From Chitinivorax sp. PXF-14 (GTDB lineage: Bacteria; Pseudomonadota; Gammaproteobacteria; Burkholderiales; SCOH01), in the NCBI RefSeq assembly GCF_040812015.1, contig NZ_JBFNXJ010000001.1, forward strand, positions 186,001 to 250,000: a stretch of DNA of 64,000 nt, given 5' to 3'. Positions 7,329-16,591 of the stretch are shown one piece after another. The position numbers and the translations under genes were made by a program. Below the pieces are notes generated by a model that saw only the letters and a list, made by a program, of their open reading frames with translations, made no database searches and was not told the origin of the DNA. Numbering within the stretch: the stretch's first letter is position 1; every line of letters starts with the position of its first letter.

Positions 7329-10300
7329 ATGATGAAATGGTGGAAACCGGCTGGATCGGCGAGTGACAAAGTCCTGCCTCCTGTAAAGCGTTCCCGCTTG
7401 CTGCTGCAGGCGTTGGAACCACGACTGATGTTCGACGGAGCGGTGGCGACCACGGCGGCGACGGCATTGCACGCCGACGCGTCGCACCTGATCGACCAGC
7501 GCCCGGCCGAGGCGGCGCCTGCAGCACGCAGTGCCGCAGCGGAGCTGCTGGCCGACAAGGCGGTTGCAACGGGTGCATCAGACATCACGCAAAAACAGGT
7601 GGTGTTCCTGGAGTCGAACGTTACCCACTACCAGAGCCTGCTGGCGCAGATGCCTGCCGGAATGGAGGTGGTGGTGCTCGACGCCAGCCGGGACGGCCTG
7701 AGTCAGATTGCCGACTGGGCCAAGACCCATCATGGCTATGCCGCCATCCACATCATTTCCCACGGCCAGAGCGGCGACCTGATGCTGGGCAGCAACGAGC
7801 TGACCACGACCAAGCTGGATAGCCGCCAGACGGACTTGCAGGCGATCGGCCAATCGTTGCGCGCGGGCGGCGACATCCTGCTCTATGGCTGCGACATCGG
7901 CGCCGGCAGCAGCGGCGCGGCCTTCGTCAGCGAGCTGGGGCGCTATACCCAGGCCGACGTGGCAGCGTCTACCGATGCCACGGGGGCAGCACGGCTGGGC
8001 GGCGACTGGGCGCTGGAGCGCAGCAGCGGCCATATCGACGTGGATGCGCTGCATTTCAGTTACGACGCCCTGCTGGCGCGGCCGGTAACCGGCACCACCG
8101 ATTTCACCACATCGGACAGCAACACCTATAACCCATCCGGCAGCGTGGTGAACGCTGGTAACCTCCAGGGTTGGGATTTCTCGTTGCAATTGGGTTTCAC
8201 CAATAACGGCGGCCAGACGATCATTGTCGAAAAAGCCGGCTCGGTGACCACGGAAACGGTGGACGGCTATAGCGACGGCAACATCCCCATCTCCTATTTC
8301 AGCGTCAAGTCCAACGACAACAGCCACTTCACCTTGAACTCCATCGGCGTGGTGCTGAACGGTTACGATTCCGGCACCTCCGGCGGCAATCTGCAACTGG
8401 TCGGCTATATCAACGGTTCCGCGGTCAGCGGCGCGACGCTGACGCTGAACGTGGGCGATGTGCTGCAAGGCAGCGGCGGCTTGGTGACTTTCAATGTGTC
8501 CAGCAACAGCGCCTTCCAGGGCATAGATTCGTTCCGGATGCTGGCGGCCAACGGCCACAATGTGACCGGCATGATCGGCATCGGCGCCATCAACGCCATC
8601 AATTTCGGCTTCGCGCCGGCGCTGAGCGCCAGCGGCGGCTCCAGCGCCTATAGCAGCGGCAACGGCAGCGCGGTGGTGGTGGACAGCGGCATCACGCTGT
8701 CCGACTCCGATAGCGCCACCCAGGCCAGCGCCACCGTGTCCGTCACCGGCAACTTTCACAGCGGCGAAGACGTACTGGCCTTCACCAACAACGGCAGCAC
8801 CATGGGCAATATCGTCGCCAGCTACAACAGCAGCACCGGGGTGCTGACGCTGACCTCCAGCGGCGCCACGGCGACGCTGGCGCAATGGCAGGCGGCCTTG
8901 CGCGCGGTGACTTATTCCGATAGCTCGCTGTTGCCCATTACCAGCAACCGTACCATCAGCTTCGCCATCAACGACGGCGCGATCAACAGCAGCGCGGTGA
9001 CCAAGACGGTGACGGTGGCGGCGGATGCCGCGCCGGTGATCGGCAACCTCAACGGCGACAACCCCACCTTCACCGAGGCGGGCGGCGCGGTGAAGCTGGA
9101 TACCGGTACCGCGGCCACGGTGACGGATAGCGATACCGCCAATTTCAACGGCGGCAATCTGACCGTGCACATTTCCGCCAACGGCCAGGGCGGCCAGGAT
9201 GTGCTGGGCGTCGATGCCAGCGGTACGGTGACGTTGTCCAGCGGCACCAACGTGGGCAGCGTGGTGACGGTGGGCGGCGTGTCTATCGGCGTGATCGCCA
9301 GCAACGGCGACGGCGTCAGCGGCCACGATCTGGTCGTCACTCTCAACAGCAACGCCACTGCGGCCCGGGTGAGCACCCTGGTGGCGGCGCTGACTTACAA
9401 CAACACCAGCAACGATCCCAATGCCGCCACGCGCACCATCAACGTCAGCGTCGCCGACGGCCGCGGCGGCACCGGCTCCAGCAATGTGACGGTGGCGGTG
9501 GCGGCGGTCAATGACGCGCCCACCGCCAGCGCTACCGCCAGCAACCCTACCTTCGCGATGGGCGGCTCTGCGGTGGCGGTGTTCAGCGGCGCCAGTGTCA
9601 ACACCGTCGAGCCCAGCCAGAGTGTGATCCTGCTGACGCTGACCGTGTCCGGCTTGCAAGACGGCAGCAATGAAATCCTGGCCATAGACGGCAGCAACGT
9701 GGCGCTGACCAACGGCAACTCCGTCACCACCAGCGGCAATGGCCTGAGCGCCACCGTGTCGCTCAGCGGTGGCACCGCCACCGTATCCATCAGCAGCAGC
9801 GGTATTTCTGGCAGCACGGCGGCCAGCGTGGTCAACGGCATCAGCTATCGCGACAGCAGCGGCAGCCCCTCCGCAGGCAATCGGGTGGTAACGCTGACCA
9901 GCGTCAAGGACAGCGGCGGCACCAGCAACGGTGGGGTGGATACCACCACGCTGGCCTTGGCTTCCACCGTCAATGTGGCGGTGGTGCCGGTGGTGACCCC
10001 CAGCGGCGGCAGCGCCGCCTTCACTTCCGGTGACAATACCGCCTCCACCCCGGTGGCGGTAGATGGCGGCCTCACCGTCACCGATAGCGCCAGCCCCACC
10101 CTGGTCAGCGCCACCGTGTCCATCACCGGCAACTTCCAGAGCGGCGAAGACGTGTTGGCCTTCACCAATAACGGCAGCACCATGGGCAATATCGTCGCCA
10201 GCTACAACAGCGGTACCGGCGTGCTGACGCTGACGTCCAGCGGCGGCAGCGCCACCTTGGCGCAGTGGCAGGCGGCGTTGCGAGCGGTCACCTACACCGA

Positions 10301-13300
10301 TAGCGCGGTAATGCCCAACACCGCCACCCGCACCGTCAGCTTCCAGGTCAACGACGGCAGCGCCAGCAGCAGCGTGGCCACACGCACGGTGACGGTGACG
10401 GCCACCGACCAGACCCCGATTGCCACCGCTAGCGGTGGCAGCGCAGCCTTCACCGCCGGTGACAACACCGCGTCCACTCCGGTGGCGGTGGACAGCGGTA
10501 TCACCGTGTCCGACCTCGATAACACCACGTTGGCATCGGCCACGGTATCGATTACCGGCAACTTCCACAGCGGCGAGGATGTACTGGCCTTCAGCAATAC
10601 CAATAGCAGTACCTATGGCAATATCGTCGCCAGCTACAACAGCGGCACCGGCGTGCTGACGCTGACGTCCAGCGGCGCGACGGCGACGCTGGCGCAATGG
10701 CAGGCCGCGCTGCGCGCGGTCACCTACACCGATAGCGCCGCGACGCCAAATATTGCCACCCGTACCATCAGTTTCAGCATCAACGACGGCACCAAGAACA
10801 GTGTGGCGACAACCAGGTCGGTGACGGTGGCGGCTACCGACCAGTCCCCGATTGCCACCACCAGCGGCGGCAGCGCAGCCTTCACCGCCGGTGACAACGC
10901 CACCTCGATGCCGGTGGTGGTGGACAGCGGCCTCACCGTCAGCGATCTGGACAACACCACGCTGGCCAGCGCCCGGGTGTCCATCAGCGGCAATTTCCAG
11001 AGTGGCCAGGATGTGCTGGCCTTCAGCAATACCAATAGCAGTACCTATGGCAACATCGTGGCCAGCTACAATAGCGGCACCGGGGTGCTGACGCTGACCT
11101 CCAGCGGCGGCACGGCTACGTTGGCGCAATGGCAGGCCGCGCTGCGCGCAGTCACCTACACCGATAGCGCCGTGACGCCCAATACCGCCACCCGCACCAT
11201 CAGTTTCAGCGTCAACGACGGCAGCAAGGACAGCACAGCGGTAACACGAACGGTGACGGTGGCGGCGACAGACCAGACACCGATTGCAAGCACCACGGGC
11301 AGCGCCGGCACTTATATCGTTGGCGGTGGAGCCACGCAGGTGGATGACGGTTTGACCGTATCCGATCTGGACAACACCACGCTGGCCAGCGCGACCGTGG
11401 CAATTACCGGCAACTTCCACAGCGGCGAGGATGTGCTGGCCTTCACCAACAACGGCAGCACCATGGGCAATATCGTCGCCAGCTACAATGCCGGCACCGG
11501 CGTGCTGACGCTGACCTCCAGCGGCGCGACGGCCACGCTGGCGCAATGGCAGGCGGCCTTGCGCGCGATCACTTACAACGATACCGCTGGCTCTCCCAAC
11601 ACCGCCACCCGTACCATCAGTATCGCGGTGAACGACGGCACCAACAGCAGTGCCGCCGTTCACCGAAGCATCGCCATCCAGTTGCCAGCGCCAAGCATCG
11701 CCGGCTTGACGACCGCCACGGATACCGGCAGCAGCAACACCGACGGCATCACCGGCAATAACATGCCGACACTGACTGGCAGTGTGGTGGCCGGCAGCCT
11801 GGTGACGGTTTATGTCGATAGTGTGTCAGCGGGGACAACCACTGCGAACGGCTCTGGGGCTTGGAGTTTCTCGTTTGGCTCACCACTGGGCGATGCATCT
11901 CATGCTATCACCGTGATGGCATCCAGCGGCGGGGTAAACAGCGCCTTGTCTTCCGCCTACACGCTCGACATCGACACGACTGCACCGAATGCCCCGACCG
12001 GCATCAGTGCGAGCAGCACCAGCCAGCCCGCCATCACCGGCACGGCGGAAGCCGGCAGCACCGTCACGGTGTATGTGGACGGTGTGGCAGTCGGCACGGT
12101 AACGGCAAACGGTAGCGGTGCCTGGAGCCATGCCCTGGGCAGCCCGCTGACGGACGGTGCCCACAGCATTCGGGCGACGGCCACCGATGCGGCGGGTAAC
12201 GTCAGCGGCCAGTCCGCTGCACGCGACATCACCGTTGACACGGCTGCGCCGGCGGCACCGAGCGGCATTGGCTTGAGCCAGGCTAGCGATAGCGGCAACA
12301 GCCACAGCGATGGGGTGACCAACAACGCTCAGCCGACCATCACCGGCACGGCGGAAGCCAATAGCACGGTGACTGTGTACGTTGACGGCGTGGCGGTCGG
12401 CACGGCAACGACAGACGGCAGCGGTGCCTGGGGCCACACCCTGAGCAGCCCGCTGGCGGACGGTGCCCACAGCATTCGGGCGACGGCGACCGATGCGGCG
12501 GGCAATGTCAGCGGGCAGTCGTCCGCCTACGGAATCACCATTGACACGACTGCACCAAATGCCCCGACCGGCATCAACGTCAACCAGCCCACCATCACCG
12601 GCACGGCAGAGGCCGGCAGCACCGTCACGGTGTACGTTGACGGCGTGGCAGTCGGCACGGCTACAGCTGACGGCACCGGTGCCTGGAGCCACTCCCTGGG
12701 CAGTCCGCTTGTGGATGGTACCCACAGCATTCGGGCGACGGCGACCGATGCGGCGGGTAACGTCAGTGGCCAGTCCACCGCACGCGACATCACCGTTGAC
12801 ACGGCTGCGCCGGCGGCGCCGAGCGGCGTCGGCTTGAGCCAAGCTAGCGATAGCGGCAACAGCCACAGCGATGGGGTGACCAACAACGCTCAGCCCACCA
12901 TCACCGGCACAGCAGAGGCCGGCAGTACCGTCACGGTGTACGTTGACGGATTGCTGGCTGGCACGGCGACGGCGGATGGTAGCGGCGCGTGGAGCCTGGG
13001 CCTGAACAGCCCGCTGGCGGACGGCAGCCACGACATCCAGGCCACGGCTACCGATGCCGCCGGCAATGTCAGCGCTCAGTCTTCCGCGCACCGTATCACC
13101 GTGGATACGGCCGTACCGCAGCTGCAGTCATTTACGCAACTGGATGCGGCGGCTACGAGCGCCGGCCCGGTTCGGTACGACCTGGTATTCAACGAGGCCG
13201 TGTCCGGATTGAGTGCCGACGCACTGAGCCTGGTGACGACCGGCAGCGCGCGCGGCGCCATTACATCGCTTACCCGACTGAGCGACAGCCATTATGTGGT

Positions 13301-14261
13301 GACGATCGGCGACACCGGCGGCGACGGCTCGCTGGCGCTGGCGCTCAATGGGGGCGGTGTCAGCGACGCTGCTGGCAACGTCAATGCCCGGCAGCTCGCG
13401 GCGAATGCCTACCAGCTCTCCACCCCGGTGATAACGCCCCCGCCCGTGGTGTTGCCACCGCTGGTGGTAACACCGCCTGTGACGACGCCACCGGCGACGG
13501 TAACGACCACCATCGCGCTGCCACCGATTACGCCCAATATCGTGCTGGCCGCGACGGGTGGCACCGCGAGCCTGGGTACGACCACCGGCTTGGGCGGTGA
13601 GGGCCTGACGACGACCGGCCAGGGCCGTGCTCTGAGTGTCGGCCCCGTGGGCGGCTTTGGCGCGGGAAGCGGCCAAACCGGCAGCCTGGGCGCGGGTCTG
13701 GGAGTTGGCGATACGAGCGTGCGGGATAGTGGCTTGGGCGGCACTCTGCCCTCATCGACCAATGTGGCGGGCCACAGCGGCGCCGGCATGCCGTTTGTTT
13801 CCTCGCTGAGCGGCACGTCAGGCGCGGCCTTGCAGGTGATGCCTGACCTGGGCGCACAAGCGCTGGCGGTCGGGCAAACCTTTAACTTCAGCCTGCCCGC
13901 GGGCACTGTCATGGTGCTCGATGCAAACTCGGTCTTGAGTGTCCAGGCGCGGCAGAGCAATGGCCAGCCGTTGCCGGCCTGGTTGAAATTCGACCCGCAG
14001 AACGGCCGTTTCAGTGGCACGCCGCCGCCGGGGTGGAACAGGTCGCTGTCACTGGAGGTCATCTTCAGCGACCAAGGCGGCCATCGCGGCGTGACCCATA
14101 TACAGCTGAAAGCCGCAGGCGAGCAGCGATCCGCCGCCGATACGGCAGAAAAGCTGGCTGCCGCCGGCAAGCCTGCCTTGCAGGCGCAATTCCGCCAGCA
14201 CGGCAAGGCGGCTTTCGACGAGCAAATTGCGGCCTGGCTGCAGGCTGAAAACACGGCCTAA
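7329..14261 (+). CDS. Giant LEPR-motif, DUF4347-containing repetitive surface/secreted protein
   Basis: Protein of 2310 residues. Residues 29-38 are LEPRLMFDGA, the LEPR-type motif found near the N-terminus of very long bacterial repeat proteins. Residues about 88-250 are a DUF4347 domain with His145 (HIISHG) and Cys188 (LLYGCDIG). Residues about 430-1455 hold five copies of a 140-residue cadherin/VCBS-like repeat, with two divergent relatives between copies 1 and 2. Residues about 1456-1925 hold five Ig-like (Big-type) repeats of 90-100 residues containing TVTVYVDG. There follow an Ig-like domain, a Pro/Thr-rich linker near 2035, a Gly-rich stretch and a C-terminal cadherin-like/He-PIG domain (LPAWLKFDPQNGRFSGTPP). 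No Sec signal peptide, RTX nonapeptides or transmembrane anchor are seen. It is the first gene of an operon with TolC/HlyD/M50 genes, so it is the likely export substrate: an adhesin or matrix protein (inference). Confidence 0.92.
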   Translation: MMKWWKPAGSASDKVLPPVKRSRLLLQALEPRLMFDGAVATTAATALHADASHLIDQRPAEAAPAARSAAAELLADKAVATGASDITQKQVVFLESNVTHYQSLLAQMPAGMEVVVLDASRDGLSQIADWAKTHHGYAAIHIISHGQSGDLMLGSNELTTTKLDSRQTDLQAIGQSLRAGGDILLYGCDIGAGSSGAAFVSELGRYTQADVAASTDATGAARLGGDWALERSSGHIDVDALHFSYDALLARPVTGTTDFTTSDSNTYNPSGSVVNAGNLQGWDFSLQLGFTNNGGQTIIVEKAGSVTTETVDGYSDGNIPISYFSVKSNDNSHFTLNSIGVVLNGYDSGTSGGNLQLVGYINGSAVSGATLTLNVGDVLQGSGGLVTFNVSSNSAFQGIDSFRMLAANGHNVTGMIGIGAINAINFGFAPALSASGGSSAYSSGNGSAVVVDSGITLSDSDSATQASATVSVTGNFHSGEDVLAFTNNGSTMGNIVASYNSSTGVLTLTSSGATATLAQWQAALRAVTYSDSSLLPITSNRTISFAINDGAINSSAVTKTVTVAADAAPVIGNLNGDNPTFTEAGGAVKLDTGTAATVTDSDTANFNGGNLTVHISANGQGGQDVLGVDASGTVTLSSGTNVGSVVTVGGVSIGVIASNGDGVSGHDLVVTLNSNATAARVSTLVAALTYNNTSNDPNAATRTINVSVADGRGGTGSSNVTVAVAAVNDAPTASATASNPTFAMGGSAVAVFSGASVNTVEPSQSVILLTLTVSGLQDGSNEILAIDGSNVALTNGNSVTTSGNGLSATVSLSGGTATVSISSSGISGSTAASVVNGISYRDSSGSPSAGNRVVTLTSVKDSGGTSNGGVDTTTLALASTVNVAVVPVVTPSGGSAAFTSGDNTASTPVAVDGGLTVTDSASPTLVSATVSITGNFQSGEDVLAFTNNGSTMGNIVASYNSGTGVLTLTSSGGSATLAQWQAALRAVTYTDSAVMPNTATRTVSFQVNDGSASSSVATRTVTVTATDQTPIATASGGSAAFTAGDNTASTPVAVDSGITVSDLDNTTLASATVSITGNFHSGEDVLAFSNTNSSTYGNIVASYNSGTGVLTLTSSGATATLAQWQAALRAVTYTDSAATPNIATRTISFSINDGTKNSVATTRSVTVAATDQSPIATTSGGSAAFTAGDNATSMPVVVDSGLTVSDLDNTTLASARVSISGNFQSGQDVLAFSNTNSSTYGNIVASYNSGTGVLTLTSSGGTATLAQWQAALRAVTYTDSAVTPNTATRTISFSVNDGSKDSTAVTRTVTVAATDQTPIASTTGSAGTYIVGGGATQVDDGLTVSDLDNTTLASATVAITGNFHSGEDVLAFTNNGSTMGNIVASYNAGTGVLTLTSSGATATLAQWQAALRAITYNDTAGSPNTATRTISIAVNDGTNSSAAVHRSIAIQLPAPSIAGLTTATDTGSSNTDGITGNNMPTLTGSVVAGSLVTVYVDSVSAGTTTANGSGAWSFSFGSPLGDASHAITVMASSGGVNSALSSAYTLDIDTTAPNAPTGISASSTSQPAITGTAEAGSTVTVYVDGVAVGTVTANGSGAWSHALGSPLTDGAHSIRATATDAAGNVSGQSAARDITVDTAAPAAPSGIGLSQASDSGNSHSDGVTNNAQPTITGTAEANSTVTVYVDGVAVGTATTDGSGAWGHTLSSPLADGAHSIRATATDAAGNVSGQSSAYGITIDTTAPNAPTGINVNQPTITGTAEAGSTVTVYVDGVAVGTATADGTGAWSHSLGSPLVDGTHSIRATATDAAGNVSGQSTARDITVDTAAPAAPSGVGLSQASDSGNSHSDGVTNNAQPTITGTAEAGSTVTVYVDGLLAGTATADGSGAWSLGLNSPLADGSHDIQATATDAAGNVSAQSSAHRITVDTAVPQLQSFTQLDAAATSAGPVRYDLVFNEAVSGLSADALSLVTTGSARGAITSLTRLSDSHYVVTIGDTGGDGSLALALNGGGVSDAAGNVNARQLAANAYQLSTPVITPPPVVLPPLVVTPPVTTPPATVTTTIALPPITPNIVLAATGGTASLGTTTGLGGEGLTTTGQGRALSVGPVGGFGAGSGQTGSLGAGLGVGDTSVRDSGLGGTLPSSTNVAGHSGAGMPFVSSLSGTSGAALQVMPDLGAQALAVGQTFNFSLPAGTVMVLDANSVLSVQARQSNGQPLPAWLKFDPQNGRFSGTPPPGWNRSLSLEVIFSDQGGHRGVTHIQLKAAGEQRSAADTAEKLAAAGKPALQAQFRQHGKAAFDEQIAAWLQAENTA
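8629..9035 (+). repeat. Copy 1 of the 140-residue cadherin/VCBS-like repeat
   Basis: First copy of the unit that contains GNFHSGEDVLAFTNNG and then TLAQWQAALRAVTY. It stands apart from copies 2-5 by two divergent relatives (about 9036-9995). At DNA level it shares long near-identical stretches with them. Confidence 0.8.
9996..11690 (+). repeat. Copies 2-5 of the 140-residue repeat, in tandem
   Basis: Four units of about 425 bases begin near 9996, 10420, 10849 and 11281. The second half of each (GNIVASYNSGTGVLTLTSSG, then TLAQWQAALRA) is almost invariant at DNA level. Two sequence variants alternate at one site: FTNNGSTMGN in copies 1, 2 and 5, and FSNTNSSTYGN in copies 3 and 4. That mosaic pattern suggests gene conversion or recent duplication. 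Confidence 0.85.
11697..13110 (+). repeat. Five Ig-like (Big-type) repeats
   Basis: Units of about 90-100 residues with the core TITGTAEAGSTVTVYVDG and the end HSIRATATDAAGNVSGQS. Copies 2-5 are very similar in DNA; the first is more divergent. Such modules usually form a stiff stalk in adhesins. Confidence 0.85.
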
Positions 14262-14326
14262 AATGAGTCGTGTCTCGGCGCCAGAATCGACACCCGGATC
14301 AACAACAATAAACCACTAGGGAACAC

Positions 14327-15844
14327 ATGACACATACAGATAAAACAGGCGTAGATCGCCGCTTGCCATTGCTGGCTGCGTTGACTGCATTGGCCCTGGC
14401 TGGGTGCGCGGTAGCACCGGCCCCCCTGAGCCTGAGCGAACGCCAGGCGACGCTGGCGGCAGACCAGCAGACCATGTTCGGCAACCAGGAGCCGCTGGTC
14501 GGGCCGATGGGCCTGCAGGAAGCAATGGCGCGCGCGCTGAAATACAACCAGGATTATCGCGTCAAGCTGATGGAAGAGGCCATGGCGCAGCGCCAGCTGG
14601 ATTTATCCAGCCTCGACATGTTGCCCAGGCTGGCGGCCGCGGCGGGTTACACCGCCCGCAGCAAGGACAACGCCTCGTCGTCGCAAAACGTTGCAACGGG
14701 CGAACAGTCGCTCGTGCCGTCGATTTCGTCGGAACGGCATAACCTCAATGCCGACCTGAGCCTGAGCTGGAACGTACTGGACTTCGGCGTCAGCTACTAT
14801 TCGGCGCAACAACAGTCGGATCGACTGCTTATCCTGCAGCAGCGCAAGCGCAAGGTAGAGCAGCAGCTGATGCAGCAGGTGCGCGAAGCCTGGTGGCAGG
14901 CGGTTGCCGCACAACAGCTCGAAAATCGCATCGATGCACTGTTGAAGCAGGCCAATGCGGCGCTGGACGACTCGCGCAAGGCGGAGCAGCAGAAGTTGCG
15001 CGCGCCGCTGGAGGCGCTGAATTACCGCCGCCAGCTGCTTGACGTCGTGCGCCAGATGGGCGTGGTCCGCAACGCGCTGGCACAGGCGAAACCCAGGCTG
15101 GCAGCCATTACCAACCTGCCGCCGAGCAAGGATTTCCAGGTGGCGGTACCGGCCGACATGCCGCTGCCAGCGCTGAACCTGAGCGTGGATAAAATGGAAG
15201 AGATGGCGTTGCTGAACCGGCCGGAACTGGCCGAGGCCCGCTATAACGAGCGCATCGGCGTCATGGAAACCCGTAAGGCAATTGCCAAGCTGTTGCCGGG
15301 GATCGAGTTCAGCGTTGGCGAGCACTACGACCGCAACAAGTTCCTGGTCAACAATAGCTGGAGCGATGCCGGGCTGCGGGTAAGCTGGAATCTGCTGAAC
15401 CTGTTCAACGCACGCACCATTACCCGCTCGGCGGACGCGCAACTGGAAGTCGCCAAGGCGCAGCGCATGGCGCTCAATATGGCGGTGTTGAGCCAGGTGC
15501 ATGTCGCGTATCTCGATCTGCAGGGCCGCTCGCAGCAATTCTCGCTGGAAACGGAGCTCAACGATGTTGAGCAGGGCATTTACGAGCAGAACCGCAACGC
15601 GACGCTGAGCGGTGCCCAGGGCCGCTTGCCCGCCATCATGGCGGATGCCAGCGCGGTGTATGCCTCGCTGCGTTACTACAAGAGCTACGGCGATTTGCAG
15701 AACGCCTATGGCCAGCTGGGCGCAAGCCTGGGGCTCGACCCATTGCCGGAAAGCGTGGCCAGCCATGACCTGCGGACCTTGAGCGAGGCATTCAAGGGTG
15801 TTGAAAAGCAGTGGCAGGGCAAGGTTGCCGGAGAGAAGCAGTGA
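14327..15844 (+). CDS. TolC-family outer-membrane channel lipoprotein
   Basis: Protein of 505 residues with a lipoprotein signal ending LALAGC (Cys near residue 27). The rest is the alternating helical pattern of outer-membrane efflux proteins, with the two internal halves expected for TolC/NodT/CusC relatives (SLSWNVLDFGVSYYSAQQQ near 145 and the matching RVSWNLLNLFNART near 350). It would form the trimeric exit duct in the outer membrane. AGGGA lies just before the ATG. It starts 65 bases after the giant protein and overlaps the next gene (GTGA), so it belongs to the same operon. Confidence 0.9.
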   Translation: MTHTDKTGVDRRLPLLAALTALALAGCAVAPAPLSLSERQATLAADQQTMFGNQEPLVGPMGLQEAMARALKYNQDYRVKLMEEAMAQRQLDLSSLDMLPRLAAAAGYTARSKDNASSSQNVATGEQSLVPSISSERHNLNADLSLSWNVLDFGVSYYSAQQQSDRLLILQQRKRKVEQQLMQQVREAWWQAVAAQQLENRIDALLKQANAALDDSRKAEQQKLRAPLEALNYRRQLLDVVRQMGVVRNALAQAKPRLAAITNLPPSKDFQVAVPADMPLPALNLSVDKMEEMALLNRPELAEARYNERIGVMETRKAIAKLLPGIEFSVGEHYDRNKFLVNNSWSDAGLRVSWNLLNLFNARTITRSADAQLEVAKAQRMALNMAVLSQVHVAYLDLQGRSQQFSLETELNDVEQGIYEQNRNATLSGAQGRLPAIMADASAVYASLRYYKSYGDLQNAYGQLGASLGLDPLPESVASHDLRTLSEAFKGVEKQWQGKVAGEKQ

Positions 15845-16584
15845 GGTTTCGCCCACTGTTCGGGTGGGTTCTGCTGGTTACCGCCGCGGGTGCCGCCACG
15901 GCCGCACCGACGGCAGTGGCCAACGCTTCTGACGGCCGCATCCGGGTGCAACTGATGGCCCGCAACGCCGTCACCTTGTCCAGCGAAGTGGCCGCGCGGA
16001 TTGCCAGCCTGTCGATGCAGGAAGGCAGCAGTTTCAAGCGTGGCCAGGCGCTGGTCGAATTCGATTGCAGCAGTTATCGCGCCCAATTGCGCAAGGCGCA
16101 GGCCGCACTGGAGGCGGCCACTCAGCTGGCCAAGGTCAATGCTCAGCTGGCGCAGCTCAACTCGACCGGTGCGCTGGAAGTCGCGCAGGCCCAGGGCAAG
16201 GCCAAGGAGGCCGCAGCCGAAGCCAGTTATGTGCAGACCATCGTCGACAAGTGCGTCATCAGCGCGCCGTTCAATGGCCGCGTGGCCCGCCGGATCGCGG
16301 CCGCACACCAGTATGTCAACCAGGGCAGCCCGATTCTGGATATCGTCGATTCCGGCGCGCTGGAAGTGCGCATGCTGGTGCCCTCCAAATGGTTGAGCAC
16401 GCTCAAGCTCGGCAGCCGGTTTTCCGTCGCGGTGGATGAGCTGGGCGCCAGTTTCCCGGCGCGGATCGAACGCCTGGGCGCGCAGATCGATCCGGTCAGC
16501 CAGTCGATACTGGCGGTGGGCGTCATCGACGGGAACGCCAGCAGTCTGTTGCCGGGCATGAGCGGCTGGGCCAGCTTTAAGTAG
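15841..16584 (+). CDS. HlyD/RND-type periplasmic adaptor
   Basis: Adaptor of 247 residues. The GTG start at 15841 overlaps the TolC-like stop (GTGA) and has GGAG about eight to eleven bases upstream; it opens a good Sec signal (hydrophobic stretch WVLLVTAAGAATAA). The mature part has the first half of a lipoyl domain (VTLSSEVAARIASLSMQEGS, FKRGQALVEFDC), a short helical hairpin, the second lipoyl half (CVISAPFNGRVARRIAA) and a beta-barrel (LEVRMLVPSKWL). It is short for the family, lacking most of the coiled coil. It would bridge the inner-membrane parts to the TolC-like channel. Confidence 0.88.
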   Translation: MRFRPLFGWVLLVTAAGAATAAPTAVANASDGRIRVQLMARNAVTLSSEVAARIASLSMQEGSSFKRGQALVEFDCSSYRAQLRKAQAALEAATQLAKVNAQLAQLNSTGALEVAQAQGKAKEAAAEASYVQTIVDKCVISAPFNGRVARRIAAAHQYVNQGSPILDIVDSGALEVRMLVPSKWLSTLKLGSRFSVAVDELGASFPARIERLGAQIDPVSQSILAVGVIDGNASSLLPGMSGWASFK

Positions 16585-16591
16585 GGATCGC

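Noticed and set aside
7578..11663. A 1361-codon open frame on the minus strand across the giant gene
   Set aside because: It mirrors the repeats of the real gene, has repetitive low-complexity His/Arg/Gly-rich sequence and no ribosome-binding site. It is a shadow of biased codon use in the repeat DNA.
8629..13110. CRISPR-like repeat array
   Set aside because: The repeats are long, coding and without spacers; they are protein repeats.
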